Source of the DNA: Inia geoffrensis
Lineage: Eukaryota > Chordata > Mammalia > Artiodactyla > Iniidae
Direction of reading: 5' to 3'
NCBI GenBank assembly: GCA_036417435.1
Contig: CM070916.1
Span: forward strand, 22,328,052 to 22,392,051
Length of the DNA: 64,000 nucleotides
The first letter of the stretch is position 1. The number at the start of each line of letters is the position of its first letter. Both the position numbers and the translations under genes were made by a program. The notes under the pieces are model-generated. The model did no database searches, was not told the origin of the DNA, and saw only the letters and a program-made list of their open reading frames with translations. This document shows positions 33,343 to 45,140 of this stretch, piece after piece.

Positions 33343-36300
33343 ATGGTAATAGGAACACACATATCAATAACTACCTTACATGTAAATGGATTAAATGCTC
33401 CAACCAAAAGACATAGACTGGCTGAATGGATACAAAAACAAGACCCATATATATGCTGTCTACAAGAGACCCACTTCAAACCTAGAGATACATACAGACT
33501 GAAAGTGAGGGGATGGAAAAAGATATTCCATGCAAATGGAAATCAAAAGAAAGCTGGAGTAGCAATTCTCATATCAGACAAAATAGACTTTAAAATAAAG
33601 ACTATTACAAGAGACAAAGAAGGACACTACATAATGATCAAGGGATCAATCCAAGAAGATGTAACAATTGTAAAAATTTATCCACCCATAAAAGGAGCAC
33701 CTCAATACTTAAGGCAAATACTAACAGCCATAAAAGGGGAAATTGACAGTAACATAATCATAGTAGGGGACTCTAACACCCCACTTTCACCAATGGACAG
33801 ATCACCCAAAATGAAAATAAATAAGGAAACACAAGCTTTAAATGGTACATTAAACAAGATGGACTTAATTGATATTTATAGGACATTCCATCCAAAAACA
33901 AGAGAATACATTTTCTTCTCAAGTGCTCATGGAACAATCTCCAGGATCCATCATATCTTGGGTCAAAAAACAAGCCTTGGTAAATTTAAGAATACTGAAA
34001 TGGTGTCAAGCAGCTTTTCTGACCACAACGCTATGAGACAAGACATCAATTACAGGAAAATATCTGTAAAAAATACAAACACATGGAGGCTAAACAATAC
34101 ACTACTAAATAACTAAGAGATCACTGAAGAAATCAGAGAGGAAATCAAAAAATACCTAGAAACAAATGACAATGAAAACACAACGAACCAAAACCTATGG
34201 GATTCAGCAAAAGCATTTCTAAGAGGGATGTTAATAGCAATACAATCCTACGTCAAGAAACAAGAAACAACTCAAATAAACAACCTAACCTTACACTGAA
34301 AGCAATTAGAGAAAGAAGAGCAAAAAAACCCCAAAGTTAGCAGAAGGAAAGAAATCAAAAAGATCAGATCAGAAACAAATGAAAAGGAAAGGAAGGAAAC
34401 AATAGCAAAGATCAATAAAACTAAAAACTGGTTCTTTGAGAAGATCAACAAAATTGATAAACCATTAGTCAGACTCATCAAGAAAAAAAGAGAGAAGACT
34501 CAATTCAACAGAATTAGAAATGAAAAGGGACAAGTAACAACTGACACTGCAGAAATATAAAGTATCATGAGGGATTACTACAAGCACCTATATACCAATA
34601 AAATGGACAACCTGGAAGAAATGGACAAATTCGGAGAAAAGCACAACCTTCTAAAACTGAACCAGGAAGAAATAGAAAATATAAGCAGACCAATCACAAG
34701 CACTAAAATTAAAACTGGGATTAACAATCTTCCAACAGGGCTTCCCTGGTGGCGCAGCGGTTAAGAGTCCGCCTGCCGATGCAGGGGACATGGGTTCGTG
34801 CCCCGGTCTGGGAAGATCCCACATGCCGTGGAGCAGCTGGGCCCGTGAGCCATGGCCGCTGAGCCTGCACATCGGAGCCTGTGCTCTGCAACGGGAGAGG
34901 CCGCAACAGTGAGAGGCCTGCGTACCGCAAAAAAAAAAAAAAAAAAAAAAATCTTAAAACAAACAAATGCCCAGGACCAGATGGTTTCACAGGTGAATTC
35001 TATCAAACATTTAGAGAAGAGCTAACACCTCTCCTTCTCAAACTCTTGCAAAGTATAACAGAGGGAGGAACACTCCCAAACTCATTCTATGAGGCCACTG
35101 TCACCCTGATACCAAAACCAGACAAAGAGGTCACAGAGAAAGAAAATTACAGACCAATATCGCTGATGAACATAGATGCAAATATGCTCCACAAAATACT
35201 AGCAAACAGAATCCAGCAGCACATTAAAAGGATCATACAACATGATCAAGTGGGGTTTATATCAGGAATGCAAGGGTCTTTCAATATACGCAAATAAATT
35301 AATGTGATAAACCATATTAACAAATTGAAGGAGAAAAACCATAAGATCATCTCAATAGATGTAGAAAAAGCTTTCAACAAAATTCAACACCCATTTACGA
35401 TAAAAATCCTCCAGAAAGTTGGAACAGAAGGAACTTACCTCAACATAATAAAGGCCATATATGACAAACCCACAGCCAACATCATTCTCAACGGTGAAAC
35501 TCTGAAACCATTTCCACTAAGATCAGGAACAAGACAAGTTGCCCACTCTCACCACTATTATTCAGCATTGTTTTGCAAGTTTTAGCCACAGCAATCAGAG
35601 AAGACAAAGAAATAAAAGGATTCCAAATCGGAAAAGAAGAAGTAAAGCTGTCACTGTTTGCAGATGACATGATACTATACATAGAGAATCCTAAAGATGC
35701 TACCAGAAAACTACTACAGCTAATCAATGAATTTGGTAAAGTAGCAGGATACAAAATTAATGCACAGAAATCTCTGGCATTCCTATACACTAATGATGAA
35801 AAATCTGAAAGAGAAATTAAGGAAACACTCCCATTTACCACTGCAAAAAAAACAATAAAATACCTGGGAATAAACCTGCCTCAGGAGACAAAAGACCCAT
35901 ATGCAGAAAACTATAAGACACTGATGAAAGAAATTAAAGATGATACAAACAGATGGAGAGATATACCATGTCCTTGGATTAGAAGAATCAACATTGTGAA
36001 AATGACTATATTACCCAAAGCAATCTACAGATTCAATGCAATCCCTATCAAACTACCAATGGCATTTTTCTCAGAACTAGAAAAAAAACTTCACAATTTG
36101 TATGCAGACGCAAAAGACCCCGAATAGCCAAAGAACTCTTGAGAAAGAAAAACAGCTGGTGGAATCAGGCTGTTAGACTTCAGACTATATTACAAAGCTA
36201 CAGTAATCAAGACATTATGGTACTGGCATAAAAACAGAAATATACATCGATGGAACAGGATAGAAAGCCCAGAGATAAACCCACGCACGTATGGTCACCT

Positions 36301-37374
36301 AATCTTTGATAAAGCAGGCAAGAACATACAATGGAGAAAAGACAGCCTCTTCAGTAAGTGATGCTGGTAAAACTGGTCAGCTACATGTGAAAGAATGAAA
36401 TTAGAACACTCCCTAACAACGTACACAAAAATACACTCAAAATGGATTAAAGACCTAAATGTACAGCCAAACACTATAAAACTGTTAGAGGAAAACACAG
36501 GCAGAACACTCTATGACATAAATCACAGCAGGATCCTTTTTGACCCACCTCCTAGAGAAATGGAAACAAAAACAAAAATAAACAAGTGGGACCTCATGAA
36601 ACTTAAAAACTTCTGCACAGCAAAGGAAAACATAAGCAAGACGAAAAGACAACCCTCAGAATGGGAGAAAATATTTGCAAATGAAGCAACTGACAAAGGA
36701 TTAATCTCCAAATTTACAAGCAGCTCATGCAGCTCAATATCAAAAAAAACAAACAACCCAATTCAAAAATGGGCAGAAGACATAAACAGACATTTCTCCA
36801 ACGAAGATATACAGATTGCCAACATGCACATGAAAGGACGCTCAACTTCACTAACCATTAGAGAAATGCAAATCAAAACTACAATGAGGTATCACCTCAC
36901 ACCAGTCAGAATGGCCATCATCAAAAAATCTACAAACATTAAATGCTGGAGAGGGTGTGGAGAAACGGGAACCCTCTTGCACTGTTGGTAGGAATGTAAA
37001 TTGATACAGCCACTATGGAGAACAATATGGACGTTCATTAAAAAACTAAAAATAGAACTACCGTACAACCCAGCAATCCCACTACTGGGCATATACCCTG
37101 AGAAAACCATAATTCAAAAGGAGTCAATTACCACAATGTTCAATGCAGCTTTATTACAATCGCCAGGACATGGAAGCAACCTAAGTGTCCATCGACAGAT
37201 GAATGGATAAAGAAGATGTGGCACATATATACAATGGAATATTACTCAGCCATAAAGAGCAACAAAATTGATTTATTTGTAGTGAGGTGGATGGACCCAG
37301 AGTCTGTCATACAGAGTGAAGTAAGCGAGAAAGAGAAAAACAAATACCGTATGCTAACACATATATATGGAATT
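33343..37374 (+). pseudogene. L1 ORF2 protein, degraded and interrupted by a SINE
   Basis: The endonuclease is open from 33343 to 34113 but has histidine (CAT, 33949-33951) where the catalytic aspartate matching D204 of the first copy belongs, and GDSN instead of GDFN. After the stop at 34114-34116 come further stops near 34297 and 34557, a CHR SINE at 34738-34949, a stop near 35297 (CAAATAA in place of the CAAATCT of the first copy), a lost G in motif B near 35538 and frameshifts near 36110, 36150 and 36715. FADD is intact in the 35573-36127 frame. The C-terminal cysteine motif is readable to 36990. The normal TAA after YGI is lost by a one-base deletion near 37373. Confidence 0.92.
34726..34961 (+). 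mobile_element. CHR SINE (short form) nested in L1 ORF2
   Basis: The SINE spans 34738-34949 including about 22 A. AATCTTCCAACA (34726-34737) recurs as AATCTTAAAACA (34950-34961), and the first L1 has AATCTTCCAACA followed by AACAAAAGCCC at the same place, so the uninterrupted L1 word is known. The SINE is younger than the L1. Confidence 0.95.
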
Positions 37375-38027
37375 AAAAAAAAAAAGTTTCTGATGAACCT
37401 AGGGGCAGGACAGGAATAAAGACGCAGACATAGAGAATGGACTTGAGGACATAGGGAAGGGGAAGTGTAAGCTGTGACAAAGAGAGAGAGAGGCATGGAC
37501 ATATATACACTACCAAATGTAAAACAGATAGCTAGTGGGAAGCAGCCACATAACACAGGGAGATCAGCTCAGTGCTTTGTGACCACCTAGAGGGGTGGGA
37601 TAGGGAGGGTGGGAGGGAGATGCAAGAGGGAGGAGATATGGGGATATATGTATACATATAGCTGATTCACTTTGTTATACAGCAGAAACTAACACAACAC
37701 TGTAAAACAATTATACTCCAATGAAGATGTTAAAAAAAAACAGAAAGAATCTATGATTCACTCAGCATAAGAAATTAACAGTAATATGAACACATATATT
37801 TGGGGGAGAATAATTTTGTATATATGGCCAGAAATAAATCTGCAGCGGCACCAAATCAAAATTCATGCCTCTGTTTCTGAAACAGAGCATGAAAATGTCC
37901 TGTACTGCAGATGAAGAAGAAGTTCATAAATTTAATGTAAACCATTAAGGAATGAAAACTAAAACATTTAAATGAAAAGTCATAGAGGTCAACTGTATAA
38001 AAAGTAATGATTGCTGGAGAAATAACT

Positions 38028-38173
38028 TCTTGGATTTTGATGGAGTAGTAAAAAGGTAATAGTAACATCAGTCTCCTATATAATAATGTCACTATCTGTA
38101 ATAACATCAGCCTCCCCTATTATAATATCACTATTCAGTATTTCCAAATTACAACATTAAAAGAGTATTTACT
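38028..38173 (+). repeat. 146-bp direct duplication, copy 1
   Basis: Identical base for base with 39937-40082. It starts TCTTGGATTTTGATGG and ends AAGAGTATTTACT. It is single-copy-looking sequence, not part of a repeat I recognise. It ends 100 bp before the (AT)n array. Confidence 0.97.
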
Positions 38174-38274
38174 CTTTTATAAGATACAGCAATGCTTTTC
38201 TAATGAGCACATAGTAACATTCAATATTTAAGTACATTTTTAACAATTATTGTATTTTATATTGGTAGTATTAC

Positions 38275-38275
38275 A

Positions 38276-38333
<58 letters not shown>
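38275..38333. repeat. (AT)n microsatellite
   Basis: About 28 uninterrupted AT units. Self-complementary, so likely to extrude hairpins and to vary in length. Confidence 0.97.
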
Positions 38334-38338
<5 letters not shown>

Positions 38339-38689
38339 TATAGTATTTTCTTCCATCTGGCTTCCCCACCACCACTTCAAATGCATTTGTTTTAATCTTT
38401 AAGAAAACCACAAAGCAGTAAAACCACAGTAGGTTAAGACATTAGTAAATGGTGTACTGGAGTAATTGTAGATCTAAAACATTTATGCTCAAAGTTTCAT
38501 TTCTCCTCTGCTATAAGAGATTTTAGCTAATTTCCTCCTTAACATTATTTGTGATTTTCTAAGGTGGCCAGTATATATATATTTTTCAAAATCGTGGGAC
38601 TAATACTCAGGGTTCTCCAGAGAAACAGAACAAATAGGATGTAAATGGTAATGGAGAAGTTTAGGTATGTGATTTTATCTTTTAGCTAT

Positions 38690-39780
38690 TTCATTTGACA
38701 TTATCTCAAATGTATAGAAAATTTGCCAAAACATACAAAGATTCTAGTATACTTTTAAAACAAGATTCACTAATTATTTACATTTAGCTCCACTTGATTT
38801 TTCATTCTCAGTCTGTCTCCCAGATACACACACTTTAGTGTGTATTTCCTAAAAACAAGGAAATTCTAATTTAACCACACAACAATTATAAGTATCAGGA
38901 AATGTGACATTAATATAATTCTATCCCAATGATTTTTTCAGACCTAGTCTTTGTCCCCAGTCCAGAATGGAATCCAGGGTCCTGCGTTAAGTTGCCTTAT
39001 CTTTTCAGCCCACTTTAATCTGGAAGCCAGTGTTTCTCAGCATTTTGTTACCATTCCTCCCCTTGAAATTTTTGACGAGTACAGCCTCCTTCTTTGGCGG
39101 AATCCCCCTCAAGCTGAGTTTCACTGTTGTCTCATGATTAGAGTAAGTTTATGTCCTTATGGCAAGAACGCCACAGAAGTCATATTTGTCCTTCTAGGTG
39201 TATCAGGATGCACATGCTGTCAGTTTATCCCGATGTTGATGATAATCACATTGATGACTGGTTTGAAGTGTTGTACCCTGTATCTATCCAGTAAAATTCA
39301 CATTTGCTTACTATGTCATCAATAGTTTGACACTATGTCAATATGATGCTCTTTACCAAAAATTTACCCACTAATTTTAGCAAAAACTAAATTATAATGA
39401 TAATTCTTGATTGAAGTATTCCTTTGATAGCTACAACATGGTGATCTTCAAACCTCTTCATTAAGTCTGCATTTATTTGCTGATATTCTATTGCAAGGAA
39501 GAGTTATTCCTTCTTTCCCATTTATTTCATTCATTCATTTATTCATTTATATCAGTTTGGACTCGTGGATTCCCATTTTATCAATATTAAATGGATTTGA
39601 TCTTTTACTGTTCTTATTTGTTTCTGATACTCAAATTATACTAGATTTGTCCATTTGGAGGCTCTTCAGTCTGGATTGTGGGTGCTGTTAACATGTCCCT
39701 ATTATTGTTTGAGAAATTATTTACTTTCTAGACAAGATATTCTAGGCTTATCCTTACTCTCCTGGTCCAGACTCTGGGAC
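38690..39780 (-). mobile_element. Ancient L1 3' UTR, antisense
   Basis: AGGAAATGTGACATTAATA, then TCTTTTCAGCCCACTTTAATC, TCTGGAAGCCAGTG, TTGACGAGTACAGCC, CACATGCTGTCAGTTTATCC and ACCCACTAATTTTAGC appear in the order of an old mammalian L1 3' end (L1ME-like from memory) read backwards. The 124-codon frame at 38951-39325 falls inside it and is not a gene. Confidence 0.5.
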
Positions 39781-39936
39781 CCTCCATTTCTCTAAGGAAC
39801 CCTGGTTATGTTGACTGGAGAATGATATTTAAAAACCAGGATTTGGGCAATAGATATAGCAATTGATATAGATATGATGTTGCTTCTACATGCTCTCAAC
39901 AGAGCTAGAAAGTGTGTGTGTGTGTCTATCTGTGTG

Positions 39937-40082
39937 TCTTGGATTTTGATGGAGTAGTAAAAAGGTAATAGTAACATCAGTCTCCTATATAATAATGTCA
40001 CTATCTGTAATAACATCAGCCTCCCCTATTATAATATCACTATTCAGTATTTCCAAATTACAACATTAAAAGAGTATTTACT
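39937..40082 (+). repeat. 146-bp direct duplication, copy 2
   Basis: Exact copy of 38028-38173, offset 1909 bp, same orientation. It is preceded directly by a short (GT)n/CTATCTGTGTG stretch (39912-39936) and followed by AAATACTAGATACATACTAG, neither of which is found around copy 1. Confidence 0.97.
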
Positions 40083-41248
40083 AAATACTAGATACATACT
40101 AGAGTATGTATCTAAATATCATGTACGTATCTGTATATCTACATTGAAAAGCCATGAATTAACATTTATAGTTCCAATTCCAATACAATAAACCAAGGTC
40201 ATTTTAATATTTCCCTTTTCCACATTAGTAGTACAGTATATAACAGCTGGGAACTAACTCCCATTATCCTCAATGTATTTTTCATTTGATCAAGCCTAAA
40301 ATATGAGAAAATGTTTCCATGATTGTGAACACATGGCACTACCAAAAAATAAATCATACTAATTGTGTTCAGTATTTGTTTATAGTTACTAATCATGTGT
40401 GTTTTGGAGTGGGGGAGTGTGGTTAGTGGCTACATACAGTGAAATGCACAAATCTTAAAGGTGCCATTCAGTGAGTTTTGGCAAACATAAACTCTCATAA
40501 TCCGTACTCCTATCAAGATATAGAACATAACCATCACCCCAGAAAGTTCATTTGCCCACTTTCCACCAAGTACCAATGTTCTAGTTTTTTCACCATTGAA
40601 TTATATTGCTATTTCAAACACTTACAAATGGCCTCATACACTCGGTGTAATAGTTTTGAGATTCAGACATGTTGCATGTATCAGCAGTTTGTTCCTTTTT
40701 ATTAGTGTATAGAGTTCATTGTGTAACTACACCACAATTTGCTTATTCTTTTTGCTCTTGATGGATATATGTGTTTTTCCACTTTTGGCAATTTTAAATA
40801 ATGATGCTGTGAATATTTATGAACAAGTCTTATATGGAGATATATTTTCATTACTCTTGGGTAAATATGTAGGGGTATAATTGCCAAGTGAATGAGGAGG
40901 GGTATTTATAACTCTGTGAGAAAATGTCAAAACACAATCCAAAGTGATTATACCATTCTAAACGTCAGTCAGAATGTATGAGTTAATCCACGTACCCAGC
41001 AACAATTAGTTTGGTAAGTCTTTTTTTAGTTGAGTTATTCAAATGTGTGAAATAGTATCTCATTATGGTTTTGATTTATATTGCCATGATGACTAATAAT
41101 TTTGAGCAATTTTTATGTGTTAAATGACCATTCACATGTCTCCCTTTGTAACGTGCCTACTCAAATCTCTTACCCACTCTATTAGGTTGTCTTCCTCTAC
41201 TATTAATTTGTAGGTCTTCCTTTTATAGTCTAGATAAAAGACCTTCGT

Positions 41249-41600
41249 CCAATATAGGGGTTTTTTTTAAGTAAATGTATTTATTTTGGGCTGCATTGGG
41301 TCTTCATTGCTGCGTGCGGGCTTTCTCTAGTTGCGGCGAGCGGGGGCTACTCTTTGTTGCAGAGCACAGGCTCTAGGCGCATGGGCTTCAGTAGTCGTGG
41401 AAACGCGGGCTTGGTAATTGTGGTGTGCAGGCTTCAGTAGTTGTGGCTTGCGGGCTCTAGAGCACAGGCTCAGTAGCTGTGACGCATGATCTTAGTGTCT
41501 CTGCGGCATGTGGAATCTTTCTGGACCAGGGCTCAAACCCATGTTCCCTGCATTGGCAGGAGGCTTAACCACTGTGCCACCAGGGAAGTCCCTAATATAG
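41249..41600 (-). mobile_element. CHR SINE (long form) in ancient L1
   Basis: The element spans about 41258-41591, with T-run and GTATTTATTTTGGGCTGC at the left and the head at the right (CACCAGGGAAGTCC). CCAATATAG (41249-41257) and CTAATATAG (41592-41600) flank it with one mismatch. The B-box region has decayed to GGCTCAAACCC. Confidence 0.93.
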
Positions 41601-42375
41601 TTTTTGCACATATTTATTCCAGTCTGTGACTTTGTGCTCATTTTATGTTATTTAACAAACATACATTAACTTTAGATGAAATTTTTAAAGTTTTATTAGC
41701 ATTTTTAGCAAATAGCAAATTTTAATAACATTTTTTAAAGCTTTAGCTATTGTTTTCTGTGCCCTAAGTCAAGTAGATATACTTCTGTATTCATTTAAAA
41801 GCTTTATAGATTTTATGTTTATGTAAGTCTATGATCCACCCATGAATTGGTTTTTGTGTATGTTGTGACACATACACACATGCACATAAAAATACACACT
41901 CAACTGAACGTTTTATAAAACCACCTGCTGGCAATGCTTTTCTTTACCAATTGGATTGCTTTAGCAACTCTCTTGAACATTAATCGGCCTTACTCTCTTG
42001 TTTCAGTGATCTATTTGTCTAATTTAATGCCAGTTCCACACTGTCTGGAATACTGTAGCTTTAATTTAAATTTTGATGTCAGGTAGCGTAAGCCCTGCAA
42101 TCATAAGCATCATTTTCAATATTTTTGGTTATTCTACATCCTTTATATTATCATACAGATTTTTAAAATAATTTGTGTTTTGCATAAAACAGGCTACCGA
42201 GATTTTGATTGGTATTGCACAGAGTCATGACACTAATTTGGGGGAGAACTGACATCTTAACAATACTGTTAAAATCATTGACATGGTGTTTTTCTCCAAT
42301 TATTTAGATATATTTCACTGGTTATAGAATTCTTGTTAGACAGGTACGATTTTTCTTAAAATACTTTAAAAATAT

Positions 42376-42603
42376 CTTTTCAGGGCTTCCCTGGTGGCGC
42401 AGTGGTTGAGAGTCCGCCTGCCAATGCAGGGGACGCGGGTTCGAGCCCCGGTCCGCGAAGATCCCACATGCCGCGGAGCGGCTGGGCCCGTGAGCCATGG
42501 CCGCTGAGCCTGCGCGTCCGGAGCCTGTGCTCCGCAACGGGAGAGGCCACAACAGTGAGAGGCCCGAGTACCGCAAAACAAACAAACAAAAAAAAACTTT
42601 TCA
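42376..42603 (+). mobile_element. CHR SINE (short form)
   Basis: Complete element at 42383-42596 with head, B-box-like GGTTCGAGCCCC, GC-rich body and an (AAAC)n A-rich tail. CTTTTCA flanks it at 42376-42382 and 42597-42603. Confidence 0.95.
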
Positions 42604-43270
42604 TTGTCTTTCTCTTACATTGCTTCTGAAAAGCAGCTACTGTTACCCAGTATTTAATGTATCTTTTTATCTAGTTGCTTTCAAAAATTTTTATTCCTCT
42701 TTGGTTTTTGAACGTTTTACTCTGATACATTTAGATCATTGATGTTTCTTTATATCATGCTTTGAGTTAGCTGATCTACTTTGTTCTTGAAGTTGTTTGT
42801 TTTTCACCAAATTCAGAAATCCTTGTATATTATTTATTCAAATATATTTTCTCCTCCATAATTTTTTCCTCTTCTCCTCCATCTCTAATTACATGTTTGG
42901 CAAACTGTGTCCTACATGTTTCTCGAGTTTGGGGTTTTTTTTAATCATTCTCTTTCCTTAAGTAAGGATAATCGCTATTGATGTAAATTCAAATTTACTT
43001 GTTCCTTCCAAGCTTTCTCCAATATTGTTAAAATCATCCCAGTAAATGTTTAATTTTAGATATTTTATTTTGAATTCTACAATTTCCTTTCGGTACTTTT
43101 GATACGTAGATAGATAGCTAAATAGATATTATTTCACATCTCTTCTCTCAATAGAAACATATTTTTCTTTAGGTCCTTGAACATATTTAATATGGCTACT
43201 TCAAGTCCTTATCTGCTAACTGCAAAACGTGTGTATCTCGAGTTTATGATTGTTTTAATACTGCCTTTTT

Positions 43271-43507
43271 TTAAAACATCTTTATTGGAGTATAATTGCT
43301 TTACAACGGTGTGTTAATTTCTGCTTTATAACAAAGTGAATCAGCTATGCATATACATATATCCCCATATCTCCTCCCTCTTGCGTCTCCCTCCCACCTG
43401 CCCTATTCAACCCCTCTAGGTGGTCACAAAGCACCAGGCTGATCTCCCTGTGCTATGCGGCTGCTTCCCACTAGGTATATATTTTACACTTGGTAGTATA
43501 TATTTCT
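43271..43507 (-). mobile_element. L1 3' UTR fragment, antisense
   Basis: Reverse of the young L1 3' UTR, from TTAAAACATCTTTATTGGAG (so AATAAA on its own strand is kept) to ACTTGGTAGTATATAT, where it is 5' truncated. It lies inside the ancient antisense L1. No convincing target-site duplication was found. Confidence 0.88.
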
Positions 43508-44249
43508 TTTACCTTGACTCTAGGTCCCATTTCTCATTTTTTCTTGGCATGTATGTTATTTTTTAAACTAAATTTTGTGGCTATTTCATAAACTTAGATT
43601 CTGTTATTTTCCTCAAAAGAACATTTTTAGTTAGGGCTAGCAGTTAACGTAGCTGGACTGACTCCAAGCACTGTCCTCCCTTCTGGTGGACAGCAGCTAA
43701 GCTTAACTCAGTTCTTTTAGCTTTCCAGCTGTCTGTTGTGCTGGGATTTCTGGAGTCTCCCTCCCTCCCTCCCAGTTCAGGAATTAGCCGAAGGCTTAAG
43801 AAGAGTTTATATGCAGATTTGAGGTTTCTTCCCTCCCTCCATGGTTCCCTCCCTTACTGGATTCCCCTCTTACTTTCAAGCCTCTCTTATAGACTCAAAC
43901 TTCAACATCTGACTCTTCAAGCCAGTAAGATCGTGGCTTTTGGCTTGAGTTCTAGCCATCTGGTGTCACGTAGCTGGGAGTGCCCTCTGACAGGAAGCCT
44001 TATAAATATGAATCTCACCCAGCACAGTTCTCTTCCTTTAAGGGTCAAATCCCCACCAGCCTCTCAGCTCCCTTTTGATTATTTTCCTATGCCTGTTTTA
44101 TATTTTCCCCAGAGTTTATAATTTGGAGTTCCAGCTTTGCTGCTATTCCTGGAATTGGAACCAAGTAGTTCCTTTTTTATTTCAGTCATCATAAGGCATT
44201 ATGATTCAAATATTTTGAGTCTATAAAAACTGGCAGCTCTTTTTCTTAC

Positions 44250-44425
44250 TCTGCCAGGAACAGTGCTATGCTATACACTCTACATACCCACACACCTCGA
44301 CACCATGCACAAGAATATAACTGCATTTAATCCTGAAAATAACATTGGCAATAAGCATATTTATTGCATTTTACATTGCCAAAAGTAAGGCTGAGAAATA
44401 CTGTTGCTTGAGCAAGTTCAAAAAG
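44250..44425 (-). mobile_element. MIR SINE remnant, antisense
   Basis: GCCAGGAACAGTGCTATGC, GCATTTAATCCTGAAAATAAC and a GCATTTTACATTGCCAAAAG block follow a reversed MIR order with strong divergence. Confidence 0.5.
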
Positions 44426-44564
44426 TTAGGTACAGTAAAAATCAATCATAGTCATGTCACATTCTATTTCTATTCATTCTACACCCCCCCTTCAAGCAAC
44501 TACATCTTAAGTCTATAATTTGAAAATGTCAACACCACTGATGATTAGTTAAGCAGTAAAATTT

Positions 44565-44780
44565 AGTGGTTAAGGTCATGGGCTTCAGAATCAGACAAAC
44601 TTGGTTTTTAGTCCTCCCTCATCACCTACTCCCTACAGGTAATGAACAAATCTACAAAGGGGATGAAAGTAATAACATAAAACTGCTGTGATGATTAAAT
44701 GTGATATTTCATGCAGACTATCTAATATACATAGAAAGTGCCAAACAGATATTAGATTTTATAATAACTATCAGAGCTTA
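44565..44780 (+). mobile_element. MIR SINE remnant
   Basis: TAGTGGTTAAGGTCATGGGC, TCAGAATCAGACAAACTTGG, GCTGTGATGATTAAATGTGA and AGAAAGTGCCAAACAG fit sense MIR from its tRNA-like head to its 3' part. A fairly complete copy. Confidence 0.75.
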
Positions 44781-44914
44781 ATTCCAAGATACTAAGAATT
44801 TAATCTTCTTGCAAAAGAGTTTTTTATAAAACGGTCTCATGATATCGGTATACCAGACTTGATCTATCACAGCTGGATAAATAATCCCAATAAAATACAA
44901 AATGAAAAGAAACG

Positions 44915-45140
44915 GCATGAAAATTTATTGGAGGTGTACTATATGCCCAACACTGAGATAGGCATTTTAAAATATATTATTGTATTTTATTTTCACAGCA
45001 CACTGCAAAGTAAATATGACTTTCATTTTCACAAATGAGGTTAAAATTTAGAAAATTTAAAGTAATTTATCCAACAACATAAACCGTCATCTCAGATAAT
45101 ATTAGAACCTTAGTCTGCCTAACACATTTCACTTCCCCAT
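44915..45140 (-). mobile_element. MIR SINE remnant, antisense
   Basis: TGTACTATATGCCCAACACTG, a TATTATTGTATTTTATTTTCA block and TTCACAAATGAGG then TATCCAACAACATAA follow the reverse of MIR. Confidence 0.6.

Larger units (their letters stand above)
30051..37751 (+). mobile_element. Full-length L1 (about 7.7 kb) with target-site duplication, inactive
   Basis: All L1 parts are present in order: 5' UTR promoter (30061-32346), ORF1 (32347-33284), ORF2 (33343-37374) and 3' UTR with A-tail to about 37741. AGAAACAATC (30051-30060) and AGAAAGAATC (37742-37751) are a likely target-site duplication with one mismatch. It is clearly dead: lost ORF1 start, several stops and frameshifts, a SINE inside ORF2, a microsatellite inside ORF1 and AATGAA in place of AATAAA. 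It is more diverged than the copies at 1 and 8060. Confidence 0.94.
37752..38680. other. Unrecognised sequence with one duplication copy and a microsatellite
   Basis: 3' flank of the full-length L1. No gene seen. It contains the first copy of the 146-bp duplication and an (AT)n array. A 20-bp word near 38607 (AGGGTTCTCCAGAGAAACAG) is common in mammalian repeats, but I cannot assign it. Confidence 0.5.
40390..44230 (-). mobile_element. Ancient L1, antisense, broken by three younger insertions
   Basis: Read backwards it is an old L1: 3' UTR (40390-40570, TGCACAAATCTTAAAGGTGCC), ORF2 3' end (41040-41260, GGTTTTGATTTATATTGCCATG), ORF2 body to about 42330 (TGCCAGTTCCACACTGTCTGG, GATTTTGATTGGTATTGCA), then 5' region (42800-44230, with TTGAATTCTACAATTTCCTTT, CAAGTCCTTATCTGCTAAC and GCAGTTAACGTAGCTGGACTG). 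It is interrupted by CHR SINEs at 41258 and 42383 and an L1 3' end at 43271. Continuity as one insertion is inferred from order and strand. Confidence 0.55.

Noticed and set aside
38951..39325. 124-codon plus-strand frame with some cysteines
   Set aside because: It lies inside an ancient antisense L1 3' UTR, with no family resemblance, signal peptide or exon structure.
43738..44121. 127-codon plus-strand frame
   Set aside because: It falls in the reversed 5' region of an ancient L1 that is naturally low in stops.
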